A DNA stretch of 64,000 nucleotides, from contig NZ_JABVAX010000001.1 in assembly GCF_013404595.1 (NCBI RefSeq), positions 186,001 through 250,000 of the forward strand. Reading direction: 5' to 3'. Numbering within the stretch: position 1 is the first letter of the stretch; the number at the start of each line of letters is the position of its first letter. Shown here piece by piece: positions 1 to 7,641 of this stretch. The position numbers and the translations under genes are program-made. Under the pieces are notes generated by a model that saw only the letters and a list, made by a program, of their open reading frames with translations, ran no database searches and had not been told where the DNA came from. This DNA comes from Jannaschia marina. GTDB lineage: Bacteria > Pseudomonadota > Alphaproteobacteria > Rhodobacterales > Rhodobacteraceae.

Positions 1-266
1 CGACGAACGGAGCGGTGCCGGAAAATGCGAGCACCGCACTCACCGTCGACGACGTTGAAGTCCCCGACGGTGCCGAGGCACCGGCGATCGAGGCGGCGAC
101 GCCGTCCGAAGACGCCATCCCGGAGGAAGAGGAGGCGACGGAGCCCGCAGCGACCGAGGCGGAGGATCCGACGGACGACGCGACGCTGCCCCCACCCGGC
201 CCGGACGAGGCCGCTTCGCCCGATGTCGCGGTCGAGGACGCGGGCGAGGCGACCGGCTCGGAATGA
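1..266 (+). CDS. C-terminal end of an acidic protein of unknown function (partial)
   Basis: The frame is open to the left edge, so only the C-terminus is present. A GTG at 15 is in frame, but the codons before it are also open, so it is probably not the true start. The visible tail is almost entirely Ala, Glu, Asp, Pro and Thr, with no recognisable domain; it looks like a disordered acidic extension. Its stop TGA (264-266) overlaps the ATG of the glycosyltransferase at 263, so the two genes are probably translationally coupled. Function cannot be inferred from what is visible. Confidence 0.6.
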   Translation, partial: TNGAVPENASTALTVDDVEVPDGAEAPAIEAATPSEDAIPEEEEATEPAATEAEDPTDDATLPPPGPDEAASPDVAVEDAGEATGSE

Positions 267-2134
267 AGGAGAAATTCGTCGCCTTCGAGTTCGCTTCGGT
301 CGACTCGACGCCGCGCGGTCTCTCTCACCCCGTTCCGCGCTGGTACGCGCCCGCGCTGCTGCTGCTCTTCTCGATCCTCAGCGTCGCGTCCCTCTGGGCG
401 ATCACGACGATCCCGACCCTGCGCGACCTGTTTCCGCAGGGCGATCTGCTCATGGGCGTCTACGAGGGCACGCACAGCATCTCTGTGCGGATCTACGTGC
501 TCTGCTACTTCATCTCCTACGCCGCCTTCTGCCACGCGAACATCCTCAAGAAGATCGGGATGGCCCTCGATCTCTGCGTCTACTTCGCGTTCCTCTGCGT
601 GTGTCTCGACCTCGCGTCGATCTTCATCGCCCAGGCGCTGGCCATCTCCTTCCCGCTCACGGCGGTCGAGGTGCTGTCGGGGCTCATGGGGTTCGCCGTC
701 TACTCGATGAAGCTGCTCGAGCGGGGCCGTATGCCCGAGACCGTCCCGATGAAGATCGACACCTCGCGCAACCTCGAGACGCTGACGCGTGCGTTGCTCG
801 TCGCGGTCCTCGCGGGCTGGGTCGCGATCTATACCACGAACGTCGATTTCAGTTTCGTGGCGAGCCTGCGCGATTTCGCGCTTCTGGGTGGAATCGGACC
901 GGGTGTCTTCCTCTTCATCCCGGCCTTCTTCGCCGTTCTCTATCTCGGCGGTCTCGGCGATCAGGTGCTGCATCGGGCCAAGGTCTTCTCGCCCGACATC
1001 TCGGTCATCGTGCCCGCGCATAACGAAGCGCACATCGTCGAGAAGACCCTGCGCGCCATCGACGGCGCGGCCGAGCGCTATGACGGGCGCGTCCAGATCA
1101 TCTTCGTCGACAACGCGTCCTCCGACGACACCTATGCCCTTGCCAAGCGCGTCGTGGAGACGCTCGAGTTCGCCAAGGCCGAGGTCCTGCAGGAGCCTCA
1201 GGCGGGCAAGTCCAACGCGCTCAACCGCGCGCTCGACGCGGTCGAGACGGATTACTTCGTGCGCATTGATTCCGATACGCTGATCCGGCCGAACGCCTTT
1301 CACCGCGCCATGCGCTACTTCGCCGATCCGGCCGTCGGCGTCGTGGGCGGCCTGCCGCTGCCGCCCGGCGGCGGGATCTTCGACCGGGCGCGCTTCGTGG
1401 AGGCGGCGGTGAAGCACGGGCTCTATTCGGTCGGACTCGCCGCGATCAACGGGCTCGTCGGCGTGCCGGGGATGTTCGTGATCTTCCGGACGGACCTCCC
1501 GCGGCAACTCGGCGGCTTCGTCGGCGGAATGAACGGAGAGGACACCGACATGTCCCTGCGCATCGGCGAACTCGGCTATCGGCTGATCGTCGACCCGGAG
1601 GTCCGCTACATCTCGGAGGTGCCGCGGACCTTCGCGCACATGCGCGAGCAGCGGATGCGCTGGTTCCGCTCCACCTATCACGTCACGGCCCGCTGCCGGG
1701 CGGTGGTCTTCTCCTCGGACATGACGTTCCGCGGCAAGATCGTCCTGCCCTACATGCTCGTCAACGGGGCACGGCGGGCGATGATGGTGCCGCTCCTGCT
1801 CTTCGGCCTGATCGAGTATCTCGGTGCCTTCAAGCAGTTCGACGTGCTGCAGCTTCCGGCGGTCCTTGCCGTCATTCTCGGGGCGCAGGTCATCATGTCC
1901 GTGCTCGCGCTCGTGCTGAACGGTTACGTGCTGCAGGTGCTCTATCTGCCGGAATATCTCGTGTTCCGCCTCCTGCGCGCCTATTTCACGCTCGAGTCGA
2001 ACCTCTCGATCAACCTGAAGTACACGTCCCGCAGTCTCTACCGCGACGCGAACGTGCGCGCGCAGAAGGAGCTGCAAAGCTCCGGCGACAATCAGAAGAA
2101 ACAGGCACCGGCCCCGTCGGGCGATCCGGGCTAG
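263..2134 (+). CDS. membrane glycosyltransferase, family 2 (processive type)
   Basis: The 623-residue protein has several N-terminal membrane segments (about 30-50, 75-95, 100-145, 175-192, 205-230), a cytoplasmic GT-A domain from about 245 and further membrane segments after about 490. The GT2 signatures are all visible: SVIVPAHNE (247-255), DSD at 336-338 as the DxD metal/nucleotide motif, GEDTD at 425-429 as the catalytic TED-like motif, and QRMRW at 463-467 as the Q(Q/R)xRW motif of processive enzymes. By family it probably polymerises and exports a cell-surface polysaccharide from a nucleotide sugar. The polymer cannot be told from sequence, and no partner exopolysaccharide genes follow. 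Start is the ATG overlapping the upstream stop. Confidence 0.85.
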   Translation: MKEKFVAFEFASVDSTPRGLSHPVPRWYAPALLLLFSILSVASLWAITTIPTLRDLFPQGDLLMGVYEGTHSISVRIYVLCYFISYAAFCHANILKKIGMALDLCVYFAFLCVCLDLASIFIAQALAISFPLTAVEVLSGLMGFAVYSMKLLERGRMPETVPMKIDTSRNLETLTRALLVAVLAGWVAIYTTNVDFSFVASLRDFALLGGIGPGVFLFIPAFFAVLYLGGLGDQVLHRAKVFSPDISVIVPAHNEAHIVEKTLRAIDGAAERYDGRVQIIFVDNASSDDTYALAKRVVETLEFAKAEVLQEPQAGKSNALNRALDAVETDYFVRIDSDTLIRPNAFHRAMRYFADPAVGVVGGLPLPPGGGIFDRARFVEAAVKHGLYSVGLAAINGLVGVPGMFVIFRTDLPRQLGGFVGGMNGEDTDMSLRIGELGYRLIVDPEVRYISEVPRTFAHMREQRMRWFRSTYHVTARCRAVVFSSDMTFRGKIVLPYMLVNGARRAMMVPLLLFGLIEYLGAFKQFDVLQLPAVLAVILGAQVIMSVLALVLNGYVLQVLYLPEYLVFRLLRAYFTLESNLSINLKYTSRSLYRDANVRAQKELQSSGDNQKKQAPAPSGDPG

Positions 2135-2264
2135 GCCGTCGCGTCTTCCGTGCGCGACCGATGTTCAAAGTCTAGGATCTGCCTGGCATATAGGCCCAAA
2201 ACGATCCTCTCGCCGCACTTTTACTCCTTCCCGAAGCCCCCGCTCCGAAAACGTTGACGAGGCA

Positions 2265-3293
2265 TCAGGCGCGGACGTGACCCGTCTGCCAGTCGAGCGG
2301 GCAGCGCTGCGGTTTCTCGATGACCGAACGGGGGGAGGCGTCCGGTGCGGCAAGGTGGTCCAGAAGCACATCGGCAAGGTCATATCCGGCGCGTCGGAAA
2401 TTCTCTCCGTATGTGATCGCGCCGGGTACCGCCCAGCGCAGGACGTCATGCGCCTCCTTCGCGACGAGTTGCAGGTCGCCGCCCGGTCGTCGACCGGCCC
2501 GTCGCGCCGCTTCTGCGGCGGCCAGACCCGCCGAGGCGCTGCCGCAGAGAAGGCCGTCGAGGCTGCCGTCGGCGAAGAGGGGCGTGAGCCGCTCGGCGAT
2601 CCTGCACATGCCATCCGCAGAGGTTAAGTCCCCGATCGCCTGTCCAGATAGGCCAAGGTGCGCGATCGTATGCTCCCAACCGGCCCGCATTTCGACTCCG
2701 TAGGAGAGATCGGCAGGCGGTGCGACGAACCCGAGCCGTTGTGCACCGGCGGCGGCCAGTTGCGCTACTCCCATCTCCGCGAAGGCCCGGTTGTCGAAAT
2801 CCACGAAGGGGTGACGATGCTCGTGTGATGTGCGTCCGTGCGAGGCGAAAGGAAAACCGCGGTCCAGCAGATAGCGCGCTCGCGGATCGTCCGGGCGCGT
2901 ATCGGCGAAGACGATGCCATCGGCGGCTGCACTCTCGACCACATAACGGATCGGGTCTATCGGGTCCGAGCCGCAGGAAAATGGGGTTACCACCAGATGG
3001 TAGCCCGTATCCGCAAGCCTCGAGGAAAGACCGTGCACGAGGAAGGAGGACAATCCGAACGCCTCCACCTCGGTCGATAGGACTACGCTGATGACGTTCG
3101 TGCGGCCCGTCCGAAGCCGGATGCCGGCACGGTTGGGACGGTAGCCAACTTCCTGCGCCACGGCGCGCACGCGGGCCTTGGTCTTCGCCCCGATTTCCGG
3201 TGCGTCGATCAGTGCACGGCTCACGGTCGAGACGCCCAGACCCGTAGCCTGCGCGATCGTCCTGAGGGTCGGCCGGGCCGTCTTGTCGCTCAT
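2265..3293 (-). CDS. LacI-family transcriptional regulator of the adjacent mannoside transport locus
   Basis: This 342-residue regulator has an N-terminal LacI helix-turn-helix (ATGLGVSTVSRAL) followed by the hinge and a periplasmic-binding-like effector domain. The start at 3293 is preferred over an upstream in-frame ATG at 3326 because a GAGGAGAG ribosome site precedes it and because the longer form would run into a TTGACA box at 3318. It is divergent from the ABC transporter and beta-mannosidase genes, and a perfect palindrome with a central CG lies between them. By family rule it represses the transporter operon until a sugar or glycoside binds. The inducer is inferred to be a mannoside-derived sugar. 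Confidence 0.87.
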   Translation of the reverse strand: MSDKTARPTLRTIAQATGLGVSTVSRALIDAPEIGAKTKARVRAVAQEVGYRPNRAGIRLRTGRTNVISVVLSTEVEAFGLSSFLVHGLSSRLADTGYHLVVTPFSCGSDPIDPIRYVVESAAADGIVFADTRPDDPRARYLLDRGFPFASHGRTSHEHRHPFVDFDNRAFAEMGVAQLAAAGAQRLGFVAPPADLSYGVEMRAGWEHTIAHLGLSGQAIGDLTSADGMCRIAERLTPLFADGSLDGLLCGSASAGLAAAEAARRAGRRPGGDLQLVAKEAHDVLRWAVPGAITYGENFRRAGYDLADVLLDHLAAPDASPRSVIEKPQRCPLDWQTGHVRA

Positions 3294-3317
3294 GGCGTAT
3301 CTCTCCTCGACAACAGC

Positions 3318-3347
3318 TTGACACATCAGACCGGCCTTCGCTACGCA
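3318..3347 (+). promoter_or_regulatory. candidate sigma-70 promoter of the mannoside ABC operon
   Basis: A perfect TTGACA at 3318-3323 is followed after 18 bp by a weak -10-like TACGCA (3342-3347). The LacI-type palindrome begins three bases later, where a repressor would block initiation. The -35 match is strong and the -10 is poor, so the exact promoter is an inference. Confidence 0.5.
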
Positions 3348-3349
3348 AT

Positions 3350-3363
3350 CTGAAACGTTTCAG
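3350..3363. promoter_or_regulatory. LacI-type operator, CTGAAACGTTTCAG
   Basis: This is a perfect 14-bp palindrome with a central CG, typical of LacI/GalR-family operators. It lies between the divergent LacI gene and the solute-binding protein gene, about 43 bp before the latter's start and just downstream of a TTGACA box. It is the obvious binding site for the adjacent regulator. Confidence 0.75.
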
Positions 3364-3405
3364 GTTACATCGTTACCGTTCATGCCAACCAAGGGAGGAA
3401 ATCGG

Positions 3406-4644
3406 ATGGCGTTTCGAGGACAGGTGACCCTGTTAGGTCTGGCTGGAGCGACGGCGCTGGCTACTTCCGCATCGGCCGAATCGCTGGAAGTCACGCACTG
3501 GTGGACATCCGGCGGCGAGGCAGCCGCGGTCGCACACTTCGCGGAGGCGTTTCGCGCGACCGGGAACGAATGGGTCGACGGCGCGATCGCGGGCTCGGGA
3601 AGTACGGCGCGACCGATCATCGTCTCACGCCTTGTCGGCGGCGATCCGATGGGAGCCACGCAATTCAACCACGGCCGGCAAGCGGAGGAATTGATCGAAG
3701 CGGGGCTCTTCCGCGATCTCTCAGCGCTGGCCGAGGCAGAGGGGTGGCGCGATGTCGTCAATCCACCCTCACTGATCGATGCCTGTACGGTGGATGATAG
3801 GGTCTACTGCGTGCCGGTCAACATCCATTCGGCGCAATGGCTCTGGCTCTCGGACCAGGCATATGCGGATGCGGGCGTCGCGGTACCGACCAATTGGTCC
3901 GAATTCGTCGCCGCCGCGCCCGCACTGCGCGACGCGGGCAAGGTGCCGCTCGCGCTGGGGGGGCAGCCGTGGCAGGCCATGATCGTCTTCGAGACGCTCG
4001 TTCCCACCCTCGGCGGACGCGATCTCTACGACGCTGTCTACGAGACCAAGGACGCCGATGCGGCGCGCTCGGACGAGATGGCGGCGATCTGGCAGGCCAT
4101 GGCGGATGTTCGGGAGATGTCGCGCGGCACAAACGTGCAGGACTGGAACCAGGCCACCAACATGGTCGTCACCGGTGCGGCCGGCGGACAGATCATGGGC
4201 GATTGGGCGCAGGGTGAATTCGCGACGGCCGGGATGACCGCCGGGGAAGCGTACCACTGTCTGCCGGGCCTGGGCGAGAACGCGGTGATCTCGACAGGCG
4301 GCGATGCCTTCTACTTTCCGGTGCTGGACGACGACGCCAAGTCCGAGGCGCAGGACGCGCTGGCGTCCGTGCTGATCTCGCCGGAGGCGCAGGTCGCGTT
4401 CAACCTCAGGAAAGGTTCGCTTCCGGTGCGGGGCGATGTCGACCTCGAAGCGACAAATGCCTGTATGCAGAAAGGGCTCGAGATCCTCGCGTCCGGCAAC
4501 ACGATTCGCTCTACGCCGGAACTGATTAACGAGGATACCGGCACGCAGATCGGGGATCTGGTGACGCAGTTCATGAACGAAGATGCGATGACGCCCGAAG
4601 ACGCGCAGGAGCGCTTCGCTGTCATCATCGAGGACGCGGAGTAA
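3406..4644 (+). CDS. ABC transporter sugar-binding protein (family 1 solute-binding protein)
   Basis: The 412-residue periplasmic protein has a signal peptide of about 24 residues ending in ATSASA, followed by a family-1 solute-binding fold starting ESLEVTHWW. The start at 3406 is chosen because GGGAGGA sits six bases upstream; an in-frame ATG at 3382 lacks such a site and lies closer to the operator. It is the first gene of a binding protein - permease - permease - ATPase - beta-mannosidase operon. The overall order resembles the AglEFGK alpha-glucoside systems, but the linked GH2 enzyme points to a beta-mannoside or manno-oligosaccharide ligand. Substrate is inferred from context only. Confidence 0.85.
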   Translation: MAFRGQVTLLGLAGATALATSASAESLEVTHWWTSGGEAAAVAHFAEAFRATGNEWVDGAIAGSGSTARPIIVSRLVGGDPMGATQFNHGRQAEELIEAGLFRDLSALAEAEGWRDVVNPPSLIDACTVDDRVYCVPVNIHSAQWLWLSDQAYADAGVAVPTNWSEFVAAAPALRDAGKVPLALGGQPWQAMIVFETLVPTLGGRDLYDAVYETKDADAARSDEMAAIWQAMADVREMSRGTNVQDWNQATNMVVTGAAGGQIMGDWAQGEFATAGMTAGEAYHCLPGLGENAVISTGGDAFYFPVLDDDAKSEAQDALASVLISPEAQVAFNLRKGSLPVRGDVDLEATNACMQKGLEILASGNTIRSTPELINEDTGTQIGDLVTQFMNEDAMTPEDAQERFAVIIEDAE

Positions 4645-4650
4645 CCCTCT

Positions 4651-4677
4651 CGCCCCCGGTCGGACCGGTCGGGGGCG
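4651..4677 (+). other. intercistronic stem-loop after the binding-protein gene
   Basis: CGCCCCCG and CGGGGGCG form an 8-bp GC stem around an 11-base loop, seven bases after the stop codon, with no following T-run. Hairpins here in transport operons often protect the binding-protein message and lower downstream expression. Partial termination is the alternative. Confidence 0.5.
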
Positions 4678-4737
4678 ATGCGCCGCGGCGGTTTGTTGTC
4701 CCGCCGGCGATGACCACGGCCGCGAAGGAGAGCGGGG

Positions 4738-5625
4738 ATGGACGAGACCGGCAGACCGCGACGGCCCCTGCGGAACCTGAGCGCGAAGCTTGCCATGCTG
4801 CCGATGATCCTGACGGCGCTAGTCGTCTTCGTGGGCGGAACGCTGTGGACGGTGGTTCATTCCTTCACCGACTCAAAACTCCTTCCCAGGCTCGATTGGG
4901 CAGGACTCGAGCAATACGACCGGCTCTGGTCCTCGGACCGCTGGCTCGTGTCGATCGAGAACCTTGTTATCTACGGAGTACTCAGCCTCGTCTTCTCTTT
5001 CCTGATCGGCTTCGTCCTGGCGGCGCTGCTGGACCAGAAGATCCGCTTCGAGGACACGTTCCGAACGATCTTCCTCTATCCTTTCGCCCTCAGCTTCATC
5101 GTTACGGGGCTGGTCTGGCAGTGGCTGCTGAACCCTGATTTCGGCATTCAGTCCGTCCTGCGCGACTGGGGCTGGGACGTGACCGTCGACCCGCTTTACG
5201 ACCCCGGTATCGTGATCTACGGGGTGCTCGTCGCGGGGCTCTGGCAAGGCACGGGCTTCGTGATGTGCCTGATGCTCGCCGGGTTGCGCGGCATCGACGA
5301 GGACATCTGGAAAGCCGCCCGCGTCGACGGCATTCCGAAATGGAAAACGTATCTCTTCGTCGTCCTCCCCATGATGCGCCCCGTTATGGTGACGGCTCTG
5401 GTCATCGTGACGGCGGGTATCGTGAAGCTCTACGATCTTATCGTGGCGCAGACGGGTGGAGGCCCAGGCATCGCTTCCGAGGTGCCGGCCAAATACGTCT
5501 ATGATTTCATGTTCCGGGCACAGAACCTTGGGCAGGGTTTCGCCGCATCCACGATGATGCTGGTGACCGTGGCGATCATCCTGATTCCCTGGGCCTATCT
5601 CGAGTTCGGGGGCAAAAGACGATGA
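4738..5625 (+). CDS. ABC sugar transporter permease (first membrane subunit)
   Basis: The 295-residue integral membrane protein of the MalF/UgpA type has about six membrane segments and the cytoplasmic EAA loop near residues 183-210, containing WKAARVDGIPKW. This loop docks with the ATPase subunit. The start is preceded by AAGGAG eight bases upstream. Its stop overlaps the start of the second permease (ATGA at 5622-5625). It forms the membrane pore with that protein, energised by the ATPase at 6547-7617. Confidence 0.9.
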   Translation: MDETGRPRRPLRNLSAKLAMLPMILTALVVFVGGTLWTVVHSFTDSKLLPRLDWAGLEQYDRLWSSDRWLVSIENLVIYGVLSLVFSFLIGFVLAALLDQKIRFEDTFRTIFLYPFALSFIVTGLVWQWLLNPDFGIQSVLRDWGWDVTVDPLYDPGIVIYGVLVAGLWQGTGFVMCLMLAGLRGIDEDIWKAARVDGIPKWKTYLFVVLPMMRPVMVTALVIVTAGIVKLYDLIVAQTGGGPGIASEVPAKYVYDFMFRAQNLGQGFAASTMMLVTVAIILIPWAYLEFGGKRR

Positions 5626-6542
5626 GCGACTCCGCCAGATCCGCCGCCGCCGATCCGTCCGGTCCGGTGCCCACCGGTCCGCGCCCGCGCCGCCGCGTGT
5701 CGCGGGGGAACGTCATGCTGTACGGCACGCTGATCGTCATCGCGGTCTACTATCTGCTGCCGCTTTACGTGATGGTCGTCACATCGCTGAAAGGTATGCC
5801 CGAGATCCGCGTGGGCAACATCTTTGCACCTCCCGTCGAGGTCACATTCGAACCCTGGGTGAAAGCCTGGGGCGAGGCCTGTACCGGTCTCAACTGCGAT
5901 GGGCTGAGCCGGGGGTTCTGGAACTCCGTGTCGATCCTTGTTCCGTCGGTGGTGCTTTCCATCGCCGTGTCCTCGATCTCGGGCTACGCACTGACGGCCT
6001 GGCGGTTCCGCGGGTCAGAGACGTTCTTCACGATCCTGATATTCGGGGCATTCATCCCCTATCAGGTGATGCTATACCCGCTTGTCATCCTGTTGCGTGA
6101 GCTCGGTCTCTACGGGTCGCTCTGGGGGCTGGTGCTGGTCCACACGATCTTCGGGATGCCGATCCTCACACTGCTTTTCCGCAACTACTTCGCCACTGTT
6201 CCGAAAGAGCTCATCAAGGCCGCCCGTGTCGACGGTGCGGAGTTCTGGACGATCTTCCTGAAGATCCTGGCTCCGATGTCGCTGCCGATCTTCGTTGTCG
6301 CCGTGATCCTTCAGGTGACGGGCATCTGGAACGACTTCCTCTTCGGCGTCGTCTTCACGCGCCCGGAGACCTATCCGATGACCGTTCAGCTCAACAACAT
6401 CGTCAACTCCGTGCAGGGGGTGAAGGAGTACAACGTCAACATGGCCGCCACCATACTCACGGGGCTGGTGCCACTGACCGTCTATTTCGTCTCCGGAAAG
6501 CTCTTCGTGCGCGGCATCGCCGCGGGCGCGGTGAAAGGATAG
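5622..6542 (+). CDS. ABC sugar transporter permease (second membrane subunit)
   Basis: The 306-residue protein is MalG/UgpE-like: a basic, proline-rich cytoplasmic N-terminus of about 30 residues, then membrane segments and an EAA loop containing KELIKAARVDGAEFW near 195-210. It is translationally coupled to the first permease by a 4-bp overlap and followed after four bases by the ATPase gene. Together they make a type I ABC importer for the sugar bound by the 3406-4644 protein. Confidence 0.9.
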   Translation: MSDSARSAAADPSGPVPTGPRPRRRVSRGNVMLYGTLIVIAVYYLLPLYVMVVTSLKGMPEIRVGNIFAPPVEVTFEPWVKAWGEACTGLNCDGLSRGFWNSVSILVPSVVLSIAVSSISGYALTAWRFRGSETFFTILIFGAFIPYQVMLYPLVILLRELGLYGSLWGLVLVHTIFGMPILTLLFRNYFATVPKELIKAARVDGAEFWTIFLKILAPMSLPIFVVAVILQVTGIWNDFLFGVVFTRPETYPMTVQLNNIVNSVQGVKEYNVNMAATILTGLVPLTVYFVSGKLFVRGIAAGAVKG

Positions 6543-6546
6543 ACCA

Positions 6547-7617
6547 ATGGCCGCCATCGAAATCCGTGACCTGACGCTTGCCTACGGGGATCTCAAGGTT
6601 CTCGATCGTTTGAACCTGGACGTGCGGGAAGGAGAGTTCGTCGTCCTTCTCGGCCCATCGGGCTGCGGGAAATCGACCTTGCTCGATTGTATCGCAGGCC
6701 TTGCGGACGTGACGGAGGGGCAGGTTCATATCGGCGGACGGAATGTCACCTGGGAAGAGCCGTCCGCGCGCGGCATCGGCATGGTGTTCCAATCCTATGC
6801 ACTCTACCCGCAGATGACAGTCCGGGGAAACATGGCCTTCGGTCTCAGAAACGCCGGAATGGCGAAATCCGAGATCGCCGAGCGCATCGACCGTGCGGCC
6901 ATGACCTTGCAGATCGAGCCGCTGCTCGACCGCAAGCCCGCCGCACTCTCCGGTGGGCAGCGCCAGCGTGTGGCCATCGGGCGTGCGCTGGTGCGCGACG
7001 TGGACGTATTTCTCTTCGACGAGCCTCTGTCGAACCTCGACGCCAAGCTGCGCGCCGAACTGCGGGTCGAGATCAAGCGCCTGCACGAACGACTTGGAAA
7101 TACAATGATCTACGTGACTCATGACCAGATCGAGGCGCTGACCCTTGCCGACCGCATCGCGCTCCTGCGTGGCGGCATCGTGCAGCAATATGCCGATCCG
7201 CGGACGATCTACATGAAACCCGCGAACCTGTTCGTCGCGGGCTTCATCGGCTCCCCCGCCATGTCGATGCTCGAGGTCGTGACCGCCGGAGGCGGTACCC
7301 TCCGCCTGGGCGAGACCGTGATCGACATGGAGGGATACGACGGGAGCGTGCCCGCGGAAGCCGGACGACGGCTGATCCTCGGGGTCCGGCCCGAACATGT
7401 CGCGATCGGTCCTGAGACCGGCTCCGACAGGTCAGCCCGCGTCGACCTCGACGAGCCGATGGGCTCCGATAGCCTTCTGTGGCTGACGCTCGAAGGGCAG
7501 ACGCTTTCCGCACGTGCTGACCCCGACCACGGCCTGACCGAAGGGGATCAAGTGTCCGTCCGCCTCGACCCCGCCCGGGCCTCCCTTTTCGACGCCGAGA
7601 CCGAAATCCGGCTGTGA
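6547..7617 (+). CDS. ABC sugar transporter ATP-binding protein (UgpC/MalK type)
   Basis: The 356-residue ATPase has Walker A GPSGCGKST (36-44), signature LSGGQ (134-138), Walker B VFLFDEP (154-160) and a C-terminal TOBE-like regulatory domain from about 235. Length and layout fit the MalK/UgpC/AglK group. It lies immediately downstream of the two permeases and is their cytoplasmic motor. Such ATPases can be shared among several sugar importers in the same cell. Confidence 0.92.
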   Translation: MAAIEIRDLTLAYGDLKVLDRLNLDVREGEFVVLLGPSGCGKSTLLDCIAGLADVTEGQVHIGGRNVTWEEPSARGIGMVFQSYALYPQMTVRGNMAFGLRNAGMAKSEIAERIDRAAMTLQIEPLLDRKPAALSGGQRQRVAIGRALVRDVDVFLFDEPLSNLDAKLRAELRVEIKRLHERLGNTMIYVTHDQIEALTLADRIALLRGGIVQQYADPRTIYMKPANLFVAGFIGSPAMSMLEVVTAGGGTLRLGETVIDMEGYDGSVPAEAGRRLILGVRPEHVAIGPETGSDRSARVDLDEPMGSDSLLWLTLEGQTLSARADPDHGLTEGDQVSVRLDPARASLFDAETEIRL

Positions 7618-7641
7618 CACCTCTCATACGAAGCTGAACCT

